From: Acidobacteriota bacterium
GTDB taxonomy: Bacteria; Acidobacteriota; Vicinamibacteria; Vicinamibacterales; CAVVIG01
DNA length: 6,182 nt
Assembly (NCBI GenBank): GCA_003223775.1
Contig: QHWK01000505.1
Location: 6,354 to 12,535 of the forward strand
Direction: 5' to 3'
The notes under the pieces were generated by a model, which saw only the letters and a list, made by a program, of their open reading frames with translations, made no database searches and was not told where the DNA came from. Positions 1 through 6,182 of the stretch are shown one piece after another (within the stretch, counting starts at the first letter, position 1; each line of letters opens with the position of its first letter). Position numbers and translations under genes: made by a program.

Positions 1-1755
1 TTTCGACGAGCAGGTTGTACTCCGTCCAGCCGTATTGCCCCGCCGCAAACGCCTGATCGCGCCGCACGTTGAACGGCGTCGCGATCCGCTCGAACCGCGG
101 GTTCGCCGCGAACTCGACGTTCGCCCCATTCTCGAAGAACACGGTCATCGCGGCGTGGTTGGTGTGCGTGACCTTCACGTTCGACTGATCGGTGTAGATG
201 TTGTAGCGCGTGTGCGGATGCAGCTCGCGGATGCCGTACTTCCGCAGCCGCTCGGGCCGCGGCCGGATGCCGAAGTCGACGAAGTGCTTGCGGATGCCCG
301 TCCGCCTGATGAAGCCGACGTCGTCGCGGAAGTTGTCGCCCACCGAGAGCAGCGAATACTGCGTGTGCAGGAAGTTCGCGTTCCAGGCGATCGACCCTTT
401 GCCGGCGAGCTCGCCGCCGCTGACGCCCGGCGTCTCCGATTTCGTGATGAACGAATTGATGCTCAGCGCGCGGTGGAAGCGGAAATTCGCGTCGAACCCG
501 TAGACGCGGTTGTACTCGCCCGCGTTCGTCGACTGGCGCGACAAAAAGATCGCGCCGACGTCCGATGCGCCGAGGACGTCGCGGCGGCCACGCAGCACGG
601 TGTAGTTGTCCGCTGGCGCGCCGCCGGCCGGATCGGTCTCGATCGTCATCAGGCCGACGCCGTACGCGCCCGCGCGGCCGGTGAGCCGCGCGCCCGCGTC
701 GATTGGAATCGCCTCGCCGGCGCTCGTCAGCCCGATGCGCCGGCTGAAGAACAGCAGCATCTCCTCTTCCGGCGGCTGAAACCGGTTGTTGCCCAGCCTC
801 GATTCGCGCGGGATGTCGCGAAATCCGGCTTCGCCGTCACGTCGAGCGTGAGCGACGGCGTGACGCCGTACTTCACGTCGGCGCCGACGTGGCGGCCGTT
901 GTCGAACGCCGCGCCGCCTGACGCCCGCGTCGAGTCGACGGCGATCCACGGCTTGATCCGCAGGTTGTTGCCGCGGCTCGCGTCCGGCAGCCCGCCGAGC
1001 GTGCCGGCGAGGCTCGCGCGATAGAGGTTGTAGGCGCGCGGCACCGGCGACCAGTAGTCGATCTCGTTCTTCCGCCGGATGCGCCGGCTGAAGTTGACGC
1101 CCCATTCGCGGTTCGGGCCGCGCTCGAAGCGCAGCGTCTTGAACGGAATCCGGATTTCCGCCGACCACCCGGACGCGTCGCGCCGGGTCGCCACCGACCA
1201 CACCGCGTCCCAGCTCGCGTTCACGTCGCGTCCTTCGTTCGCGATCTGCGCGTCCGATTTCGCGCCGGCCGGATTCACCACGAAGACGAAGCCGTTCCGC
1301 CGATCGGCGAACGTGTCGAGGATCACCTCGAAGCTGTCCTGCTCGCCGGCGATGAAGTCCTTGCGGATGTCGTTGACGATTGCCGACTGCGCGGCGCCGT
1401 CGCGGCAGACGACGCCGATGTAGAGCGCGTCGCGATCGAACGCGACGCGGACTTCGGTGGCTTCCGTCGCCGGTTCGCCCTCGTGCGGCTCGGCCTGCAC
1501 GAAGTCGGCGGCAGGCTCGGCGTCGCGCCACACCTGCTCGTCGAGCGCGCCGTCGACGACGATCGGGGCTGCGGCTTCGACGGCCATGACGCCGCGGCGT
1601 CCGTTGCCGCCTTGTGCGCGCGCGTCGGCGGCGCTCGCGCGCATCGGCTGCGGCTCAACGATCGCCACGCCGGCGATGAGGACGCACAACAGGCGGCGAC
1701 TGGCGCCGGATCGTGGAAAAACAGGGATCATGCGGTTCGAGGGGCCGTTCATCAC
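1..1755 (-). pseudogene. CBM9-like / DUF5916 outer-membrane-type protein, frame broken by an internal deletion; 3' end beyond the window
   Basis: The N-terminal part reads from GTG 1755 (or ATG 1752, or ATG 1731 just before the signal peptide; none has a clear Shine-Dalgarno). It has a basic and hydrophobic leader (RRLLCVLIAGVAIV), then a CBM9/DOMON-like domain at about residues 60-240 (IVVDGALDEQVW, DSFEVILDTFADRRNGFVF, GWSAEIRIPFKTLRF, WGVNFSRRI), then the start of the DUF5916 region (VKYGVTPSLTLDVTAKPDFA, ending at base 817). That frame then turns to unrelated sequence and stops at 727-729. Another minus frame continues the family from about base 817 to the left edge without a stop: LGNNRFQPPEEEMLLFFSRRIGL, ARLTGRAGAYGVGL, DNYTVLRGRRDVL, VGDNFRDDVGFIRRTGIRK. 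In this family PDFA is normally followed by a block resembling QVEVDxQxVNLTRFxLFFPEKRxFFLE before the FFSRRIGL motif. That block is absent, so I infer an out-of-frame deletion rather than a single-base error. Members are predicted outer-membrane beta-barrels with an N-terminal CBM9-like domain; their substrate is unknown. It is divergent from the FTR1-like gene. Confidence 0.8.
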
Positions 1756-1810
1756 ACACCGGCGCGTGCTGCGCGGTCAAGCGGCGTTACGCGCGAGCCC
1801 TTTACAGAAC

Positions 1811-1868
1811 TGCAAAAGTCTCCCCGAGGGCAGACTTTTGTCGGTCGGGCGGAGGACTTTCGTCTGCC
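1811..1868. repeat. Cluster of GACTTTTG repeats forming a hairpin in the divergent intergenic region
   Basis: The 223-base gap between the two divergent genes contains three copies of one motif. One reads on the minus strand as GACTTTTGCA (1820 to 1811), one on plus as GACTTTTGTC (1833-1842), and one on plus as GACTTTCGTC (1855-1864). The two plus copies start 22 bases apart, about two helical turns. Copies 1 and 2 form a perfect 9-bp inverted repeat (CAAAAGTCT 1813-1821, AGACTTTTG 1832-1840) around a 10-base loop. A second inverted repeat, GGCAGAC (1829-1835) with GTCTGCC (1862-1868), overlaps the first. No T-run follows the hairpin on either strand, so it is not a typical terminator. It could be an operator for a dimeric regulator of one or both flanking genes, a leader-RNA structure, or a dispersed intergenic repeat; the sequence alone does not decide. 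Downstream, a weak -10-like CACAAT lies at 1897-1902 and a pyrimidine-rich tract at about 1923-1960. Confidence 0.6.
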
Positions 1869-1960
1869 GGAGCGCCCCGGATCGCGCGTCTACGGGCACA
1901 ATCGGGCCCTCTCGTGGCGTACGCCTTGCTCCCTTTTCCCGCACAGCATTCTCGTCTTTC

Positions 1961-1966
1961 AGGGAG
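1961..1966 (+). promoter_or_regulatory. Ribosome binding site of the FTR1-propeller gene
   Basis: AGGGAG lies 12 bases before ATG 1979, slightly far but the only purine-rich match nearby. It supports ATG 1979 as the start rather than the much longer open frame that extends upstream through the intergenic region. Confidence 0.5.
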
Positions 1967-1978
1967 CGCCACCACTCG

Positions 1979-3778
1979 ATGAACGACCTCCTGATCCGCA
2001 CCATCTCGCAGGGGCTGCAGGCGTTTCTGCCGGCGGCGTTCTGCCTCGCGTGGTTTCGCCGGACGCTGTCGCACCGCGCGGCGTCGGCGCAGCGATGGGG
2101 CGCGCTCGCGGCGCTGCCGTTGACGGCCGTCGCCGCCTACCTGTTCCAGCGCACGCCGCACCAATCCGGGTGGGAAGCGACGCTTGCAGCCACCGCGTGC
2201 ACCGCCGGCGTGTGGTTCGCGGTCGCCGTGTGGCGCGACGCCGATGTCGAGGCCGCACCGCGCAGCGCCGTCTTTGCCGCCATCGTCTTCGCAGGAACGG
2301 CGCTCGTCGTCGTTCGCCAGACGATGGAAATCGCGGTCGTGTTCGCGGTGGCGGCGTTCGAGGTGCACAGCGCCGACGCGACGCGGACGATCTGCGTCGC
2401 CGCGGCCTTCTCGCTCGGGATTGCCGCGCTGTGGGCGCTGCTCGCGCGGCGGCTGCCGCGGCGCGCCGCGTCGAACGCAACGCGCGCGTTCGCGATCGTG
2501 TTCGTCGCGCAGGCGGCGTTGTATGCGTTCCACGAGTCGGCCGAGGCGCGCGTCCTGCCGTGGAGCGACGTGCTGCACGCGGCGACCGAGCCGTACGGGC
2601 CTGACGGGATGTACGGGAAGTACGTCAGCGGCGCGCTGGCGATCGTGCCCGCGTTGGCCGCGCTGCTGACGCCGCTCGGCGGCGTCGTCGCGCTCGCGTT
2701 CGCGGGCGCGCGCCGGCGCGCGGCGGGCCAGGTGCGCGCGATGGCCGGCGCCGCGGCGGTCGCCCTTGTCGGCGTCCTGGTGATGGGCGTCGTCGCGAGC
2801 GTGCCGAACCGCGAGGTGCCGGCGTCGGGCGGCCTCGTCGCCGCGCCGGCCGCGGCCGCTGCGCCGGCGGCGGGCGCCGGCGGCGGCCTCGAGGCTGCGG
2901 TGCGTCTCTCAGCGAATCCGCACGTGCTGTTCCGCCGCACGGGCGTCGACGCCGAGTACGGCAAGCTGCACGTCGCGCCGCTTGCGTCGCCCGAGACCGG
3001 ACGCGCCGCGGCGCAGCTGGAGTGCGATCGGATCTCGTTCGGCGTCAGCCGCGGCATCTGTCTCCACGCGGATCGCGGCGTGCTCACGTCGTACAAGGCG
3101 ATCGTGTTCGATGGGGCGTTCCAGCCGGTGCGCACCTTCGCGCTCGACGGGCAGCCGAGCCGCACGCGCGTGTCGCCCGACGGGCGCGTCGGCACGATCA
3201 CCGTGTTCGTGACGGGCAAGGCGCACGGCTACGCGAGCGCGGCGTTCTCGACCAAGACGACGCTCGTGGACATGGCCAGCGGCGACGAGCTCGGCGATCT
3301 CGAGTCGTTCACCACATGGCGCAACGGCGCGCGGTTCCACAACGCCGACTTCAACTTCTGGGGCGTCACCTTCGCGCACGACAGCAATCAGTTCTACGCG
3401 ACGTTGAAGACGAGCGGCCAGACCTACCTGGTCAAAGGCGACCTCGGGCTGCGCAAGCTCACGGTGCTGCGCGAGAACGTCGAGTGCCCCTCGCTCTCGC
3501 CGGACAATCGACTCATCGGCTACAAGAAGCGCGTCGGCGGCGACATGGCGCCGTGGCGTTTCTACATCCTCGACGTCGCGTCGATGACGGAGCATCCGCT
3601 CGCCGACGCGCGCTCGCTCGACGATCAGCTCGAGTGGGTCGACAACGGGCACGTGCTCTACGCCGCTGCGCGATCGAGCCAGAGCGCGGTGCGCGACGTC
3701 TGGATCGCCGCGGTGGACGGCAACGAGGCGCCGCACGTGTTCCTGCCGGAGGCCGAGTCGCCGATCGTCGTGCGCTGA
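1979..3778 (+). CDS. FTR1-like (iron permease-type) membrane domain fused to a C-terminal TolB/WD40-like beta-propeller
   Basis: The protein has 599 residues. Residues 1-245 follow the helix plan of FTR1/EfeU permeases: helices at about 4-25, 37-56, 64-84, 95-127, 136-156, 168-187 and 217-243. The fourth contains RQTME (113-117) followed by AVVFAVAAFE, matching the second REGLE helix of EfeU. The sixth ends in LYAFHESAEARVLPW, matching the AFHEAGLW region of EfeU. The first helix has SQGLQ (10-14) where FTR1 has REGLE, so the iron-coordinating REXXE motifs are only partly kept. An eighth helix (252-274) and a Pro/Ala/Gly-rich linker (about 275-305) lead into a beta-propeller-like region (about 306-599). 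Its repeats include RTRVSPDGRVGTITVF, CPSLSPDNRLIGYKKR and DDQLEWVDNGHVLYA. If the usual N-out topology of FTR1 holds, the extra helix places the propeller in the periplasm. True FTR1 proteins import iron; whether this one still does is doubtful, and it may be a sensor or an assembly protein. ATG 1979 was chosen because it begins the first helix and follows AGGGAG. Confidence 0.8.
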   Translation: MNDLLIRTISQGLQAFLPAAFCLAWFRRTLSHRAASAQRWGALAALPLTAVAAYLFQRTPHQSGWEATLAATACTAGVWFAVAVWRDADVEAAPRSAVFAAIVFAGTALVVVRQTMEIAVVFAVAAFEVHSADATRTICVAAAFSLGIAALWALLARRLPRRAASNATRAFAIVFVAQAALYAFHESAEARVLPWSDVLHAATEPYGPDGMYGKYVSGALAIVPALAALLTPLGGVVALAFAGARRRAAGQVRAMAGAAAVALVGVLVMGVVASVPNREVPASGGLVAAPAAAAAPAAGAGGGLEAAVRLSANPHVLFRRTGVDAEYGKLHVAPLASPETGRAAAQLECDRISFGVSRGICLHADRGVLTSYKAIVFDGAFQPVRTFALDGQPSRTRVSPDGRVGTITVFVTGKAHGYASAAFSTKTTLVDMASGDELGDLESFTTWRNGARFHNADFNFWGVTFAHDSNQFYATLKTSGQTYLVKGDLGLRKLTVLRENVECPSLSPDNRLIGYKKRVGGDMAPWRFYILDVASMTEHPLADARSLDDQLEWVDNGHVLYAAARSSQSAVRDVWIAAVDGNEAPHVFLPEAESPIVVR

Positions 3779-3815
3779 CGGCGACACGTCGAATCGATCA
3801 CCACCACGGACGTGG

Positions 3816-3821
3816 GATAAT
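3816..3821 (+). promoter_or_regulatory. Possible -10 element for the coiled-coil protein gene
   Basis: GATAAT, within GTGGGATAATCC, matches the sigma-70 -10 consensus at five of six positions. It lies 37 bases after the stop of the upstream gene. A transcript would start near 3828, giving a leader of about 39 bases that contains the AAAGGA ribosome site. That would leave ATG 3834 too close to the start site and favours ATG 3867. I see no convincing -35 hexamer at the usual distance, so this is tentative. Confidence 0.35.
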
Positions 3822-3854
3822 CCTGCCTCTGGAATGACGCAGGTTGCGCATTCG

Positions 3855-3860
3855 AAAGGA
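3855..3860 (+). promoter_or_regulatory. Ribosome binding site deciding the start at 3867
   Basis: AAAGGA sits six bases before ATG 3867. The in-frame ATG at 3834 has no comparable site, and starting there would place 11 extra residues ahead of the signal peptide. Confidence 0.6.
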
Positions 3861-3866
3861 TGCTCC

Positions 3867-4403
3867 ATGTCCATTCAACGACCCGCGTTGGTCATCGCGC
3901 TCGCCTGTCTCGCTCTTGCAATCGCGTCGGCGACGATCCGCGCGACAGCTCAGACCTCTCCAACTGACACCACCGCAGCGCTTCTCGGAGAAGTCCACGA
4001 GCTGCGCCTCGCGATGGAACGATCGGCGGCGGTGGCGCCGCGCGTCCAGCTGACGCTCGCGCGCCTCAACATTCAAGAGCAGCGGACCGGGGCGCTCAGC
4101 GCACAACTCGATCAGGTTCGTCAGGAACAGACCAGATCGAGCCTCGAGGCCAAAAAGATGGCGAGCGAGCTGGAGGACGTGCAGAAAACGCTCCAGACGA
4201 CGATCGACGCTTCACAGCGGAGAGGTCTCGAGTTCGAAGAGGAGGGATTGAAGCGCAAGCTGCGTCAACAAGCTGCGCTCGACGATCAGCTGAGAAATCG
4301 CGAGAGCGAAGCCACCCAGCTGCTCGCGGTGGAGCAGTCGCGGTGGGTCGATCTCAATGCAAAGCTCGACGACCTCGAGCGGCTGCTCGGACCGGTTCGC
4401 TAG
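3867..4403 (+). CDS. Exported coiled-coil protein of unknown function
   Basis: The protein has 178 residues. Residues 1-28 form a classic signal peptide: a short basic start, a hydrophobic core (LVIALACLALAIA), and a probable cleavage site after ATA before QTSP. Residues from about 35 to the end are highly charged and heptad-like, rich in Leu, Glu, Gln, Arg and Lys (LLGEVHELRLAMERS, LARLNIQEQRTGALSAQLDQV, SELEDVQKTLQ, WVDLNAKLDDLERLL). This predicts a long alpha-helical coiled coil in the periplasm or exposed at the cell surface. There are no catalytic motifs, no lipobox and no second membrane segment. I have the impression that similar small proteins are frequent in Acidobacteriota, but I know of no assigned role. 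It follows the FTR1-propeller gene after an 88-base gap and probably has its own promoter, so a functional link is not implied. The gene is visibly less GC-rich than its neighbours, partly because of its Lys/Glu/Gln content. Confidence 0.8.
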   Translation: MSIQRPALVIALACLALAIASATIRATAQTSPTDTTAALLGEVHELRLAMERSAAVAPRVQLTLARLNIQEQRTGALSAQLDQVRQEQTRSSLEAKKMASELEDVQKTLQTTIDASQRRGLEFEEEGLKRKLRQQAALDDQLRNRESEATQLLAVEQSRWVDLNAKLDDLERLLGPVR

Positions 4404-4465
4404 ACAGTCCCGAGAGCGCGTCGCACTTCACCGACCACTCGGAACGAGAACGACCAGCAGATCGC

Positions 4466-5755
4466 TCATCCGAGCGCGATGTCCTTGTTCGTGTAGTCGC
4501 TCAGAAACGCCGTCGCGACGAACGTCACTGCCGCGCAGGCGGCGATGAAGCCGGCAATGACCATTCCCGAATGATAGGCGCTGTACAGCCACGTCGCGAT
4601 GAGCGGCGCGGGGCCGCCGGCGATCACCGACGACAGCTGATAGCCGAGCGATGCGCCGCTGTAGCGCAGGCGGGCTGGAAACGATTCGGCAATCAGCGCG
4701 GCCTGCGGACCGTACAACATGTCGTGCGGGATCAGCGAGAGCACGATCGCGGCGACGACGAGGACTGGCACTCGCGTGTCGAGGAGCGCGAAGTACACGA
4801 AGCCGTAGACCCCGGTCACCACGGCGCCGAGCATGTAGACGCGCTTCCGTCCGACGCGGTCCGACAGGTGGCCGAAGAGCGGGATGGAGACGAACGAGAC
4901 GGCCGACGCGGCCATGACGGCGCCGAGGAGCATGTTACGGTTCAGCCCGAGCGTGCCGACGCCGTACGCGAACACGAACGCGGTGAACAGATAGAAGGGC
5001 GCCTGCTCCGCCATGCGGCACAACGCCGTGAGCACGAGCTCCCTCGGATGCCGCCGCACAACCTCGAGCACGGGCCGGCGCTCGATCTTCCGCTCGGCCG
5101 TGAGGCGCGCGAACACCGGCGTCTCGAGAATGCCGAGCCGGATCCACAGGCCGACGCCCACCAGCGCGAGGCTGAAGACGAACGGCAGGCGCCAGCCCCA
5201 CGTCAGAAAGCGATCGCCCGACACGGCGCTGGCGGCGAGCACGGCGAGATTCGCCAGGAACAACCCGACCGGCACGCCGAACTGCGGCCACGAGGCGATG
5301 AACCCGCGATGGCGATTCGATTGCGCCCACTCCATCGCCAGAAGCACCGACCCGCCCCATTCGCCGCCCACGCCCACGCCCTGCACGAAGCGCAGGATCG
5401 TGAGCAGCACAGCGCCCCAGATGCCGATCCGCTCATACGTGGGGACGAGCGCGACGAGGAACGTCGCCACGCCCATCAACAGGAGCGTCGCGATGAGCGC
5501 GGCCTTGCGGCCAAGGCGATCGCCGTAGTGGCCGAAGATCGCGGCACCGACCGGGCGCGCGAGAAATCCCACGGCGTACACGCCGAACGCCTCGAGCGTG
5601 CCGACCAGCGGATCGGCGCGAGGAAAATACAGGCGCGCGAACACCAGCCCCGTCACGGTGCTGTAGAGGAAGAAGTCGTACCACTCGATGGAGGTGCCGA
5701 CGGCGCCGGCGATCACCGCGCGGCGGAGGTGACCGCCATGATCGGGCGCATCCAT
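4466..5755 (-). CDS. MFS transporter, metabolite:H+ symporter (MHS) family
   Basis: The protein has 429 residues, a normal length for this family (ProP, KgtP and ShiA relatives). The start is well defined: after MDAPDHGGHLRR comes the typical first helix, GTSIEWYDFFLYSTVTGLVF. Family motifs are intact: GHYGDRLGRKAAL in the loop between helices 2 and 3 (75-87), RFVQGVGVGGEWGGSVLLAMEW in helix 4 (122-143), and the mirrored GHLSDRVGRKRVY between helices 8 and 9 (295-307). About twelve hydrophobic segments are present. Such proteins sit in the inner membrane and import small organic acids or osmolytes with protons; the substrate cannot be told from sequence here. The open frame extends upstream to 5872 but those residues are Arg-rich, unlike the family, and overlap the receiver gene. 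No Shine-Dalgarno is seen before ATG 5755. A TACACT (minus strand, 5768-5763) ends seven bases before the ATG, so a leaderless transcript is possible but unproven. The gene converges on the coiled-coil gene with a 62-base gap that shows no clear terminator. Confidence 0.92.
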   Translation of the reverse strand: MDAPDHGGHLRRAVIAGAVGTSIEWYDFFLYSTVTGLVFARLYFPRADPLVGTLEAFGVYAVGFLARPVGAAIFGHYGDRLGRKAALIATLLLMGVATFLVALVPTYERIGIWGAVLLTILRFVQGVGVGGEWGGSVLLAMEWAQSNRHRGFIASWPQFGVPVGLFLANLAVLAASAVSGDRFLTWGWRLPFVFSLALVGVGLWIRLGILETPVFARLTAERKIERRPVLEVVRRHPRELVLTALCRMAEQAPFYLFTAFVFAYGVGTLGLNRNMLLGAVMAASAVSFVSIPLFGHLSDRVGRKRVYMLGAVVTGVYGFVYFALLDTRVPVLVVAAIVLSLIPHDMLYGPQAALIAESFPARLRYSGASLGYQLSSVIAGGPAPLIATWLYSAYHSGMVIAGFIAACAAVTFVATAFLSDYTNKDIALG

Positions 5756-5831
5756 GCGCGCCAGTGTACGTCGGCGCGGTAGCGCCGGCGTTGACGCGCA
5801 TGCCGGCGACCGCCGTGTGCGGCGACCATCG

Positions 5832-6107
5832 TCAACCGTTGCGGCGCTTGCTGTCCTTGATAATCTCCGCAAGTTGACCGAGATCGATGGGCTTCACCAG
5901 ATGATGCTCAAATCCCGCGTCAAGAGCCCGCTGGCGATCTGTTTCCTGCCCATACCCCGTCACGGCGATGAATCGGGCGGTTCTCGCGCTTTGCATCGAT
6001 CGCAGGCGGCGCACCACTTCATATCCGTCCATCACCGGCAAGCCGATGTCGAGTAAAACCGTGTCGGGACGGAAGCTGTCGCATCTGGCTTGGAGCTGCT
6101 GGGCCAC
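5832..6107 (-). pseudogene. Response-regulator receiver domain fragment, N-terminus missing
   Basis: The 91-residue frame starts at GTG 6107 and is closed just upstream by TGA at 6111-6113. It contains the C-terminal two thirds of a CheY-like receiver: FRPDTVLLDIGLPVMDGYEV with the phospho-acceptor Asp20, the switch Thr50 in FIAVTGYGQ, and Lys72 in HLVKPIDLGQL. A complete receiver has about 120 residues with the acceptor Asp near position 53-57. Here the first beta strand, the acidic Asp pair that binds Mg2+, the first helix and the second strand are absent. None of the three minus frames in the 75 bases up to the window edge encodes them. Without the acidic pair it should not be phosphorylated normally. 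It is probably the remnant of a single-domain regulator or of the receiver tail of a hybrid histidine kinase. The MFS gene follows on the same strand after 76 bases. It could still be translated as a short protein. Confidence 0.7.
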
Positions 6108-6182
6108 GCGTCAAATTCTCACGACAGAACGGCACGACAATCAAAAAGCTCGAAGCTCTTCAGGCAGTTGTCGAGCGATTCG

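Noticed and set aside
35..1024. A 329-residue plus-strand open frame.
   Set aside because: It is antisense to the DUF5916 gene, whose two frames give clear family motifs. The plus-strand product is Arg/Ala/Val-rich without recognisable structure.
1457..1978. Long in-frame upstream extension of the FTR1-propeller gene (174 extra codons).
   Set aside because: It overlaps the divergent DUF5916 gene and crosses the repeat region. The residues look like random high-GC translation, and the first membrane helix begins right after ATG 1979, which has a ribosome site.
1079..3219. Several other overlapping frames on both strands, including 2137-3219 minus and 1802-2578 minus.
   Set aside because: They are antisense or alternate-frame readings of the DUF5916 and FTR1-propeller genes, with Arg-, Ser-, Thr- or Ala-rich low-complexity products.
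4376..4389. CGAGC-GGCT-GCTCG hairpin near the end of the coiled-coil gene as a terminator.
   Set aside because: It lies within the coding sequence, has a 5-bp stem and no following T-run.
4343..5782. A 479-residue plus-strand open frame.
   Set aside because: It lies antisense to the intact MHS transporter gene. Its translation is low-complexity, rich in Arg, Glu, Asp and His, with no membrane segments or domains; it is a GC-driven shadow.
5811..5824. CGCCG-TGTG-CGGCG hairpin between the receiver and MFS genes.
   Set aside because: Short GC palindromes are expected by chance at this base composition and no T-run follows.
6143..6160. Minus-strand hairpin AAGAGCT-TCG-AGCTTTT with a T-rich 3' side, considered as a terminator of a gene to the right.
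   Set aside because: The stem is short, GC-poor, needs a G:U pair, and uses up most of the T-run, leaving almost no U tail.
6119..6182. A 20-codon minus frame from the right edge ending at TGA 6121-6119 (ESLDNCLKSFELFDCRAVLS).
   Set aside because: It is too short to recognise and could be the tail of an off-window gene or chance; not reported as a feature.

Overview
The window is very GC-rich and carries four protein-coding loci, plus the divergent control region between the first two. The gene types suggest an environmental bacterium, most likely an Acidobacteriota member of the Vicinamibacteria type: a CBM9/DUF5916 outer-membrane-type protein, a small exported coiled-coil protein of a kind I associate with that group, an MHS-type transporter and a solo receiver. 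This placement comes from gene flavour only; there is no rRNA or marker gene here. No RNA genes, insertion sequences or CRISPR arrays were seen.

Layout. Bases 1-1755 (minus) hold a CBM9-like/DUF5916 protein whose reading frame breaks near base 818. A family-conserved stretch of roughly 30-40 residues is missing at that point, so it looks like an out-of-frame internal deletion; the gene also runs off the left edge. Bases 1756-1978 are a divergent intergenic region with a striking cluster of repeats built on GACTTTTG. Bases 1979-3778 (plus) encode a 599-residue protein with an FTR1 (EfeU-like) iron-permease-type membrane domain joined through a low-complexity linker to a TolB/WD40-like beta-propeller. 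Both iron-binding REXXE motifs of the FTR1 domain are degenerate. Bases 3867-4403 (plus) encode an exported coiled-coil protein of unknown function, with its own plausible -10 element. It converges on an MHS-family MFS transporter (4466-5755, minus). Upstream of that lies a receiver-domain fragment (5832-6107, minus) lacking its N-terminal third, and then 75 bases with no recognisable gene up to the right edge.

How the genes relate. I see no compact operon encoding one pathway. The DUF5916 gene and the FTR1-propeller gene are divergent and share the repeat-bearing control region, so they may be co-regulated. The receiver and MFS genes are on the same strand 76 bases apart and could be co-transcribed. 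Two of the four loci look damaged or truncated, which suggests an accessory or decaying neighbourhood. The best candidate for something undescribed is the FTR1-like/beta-propeller fusion together with the repeats upstream of it.
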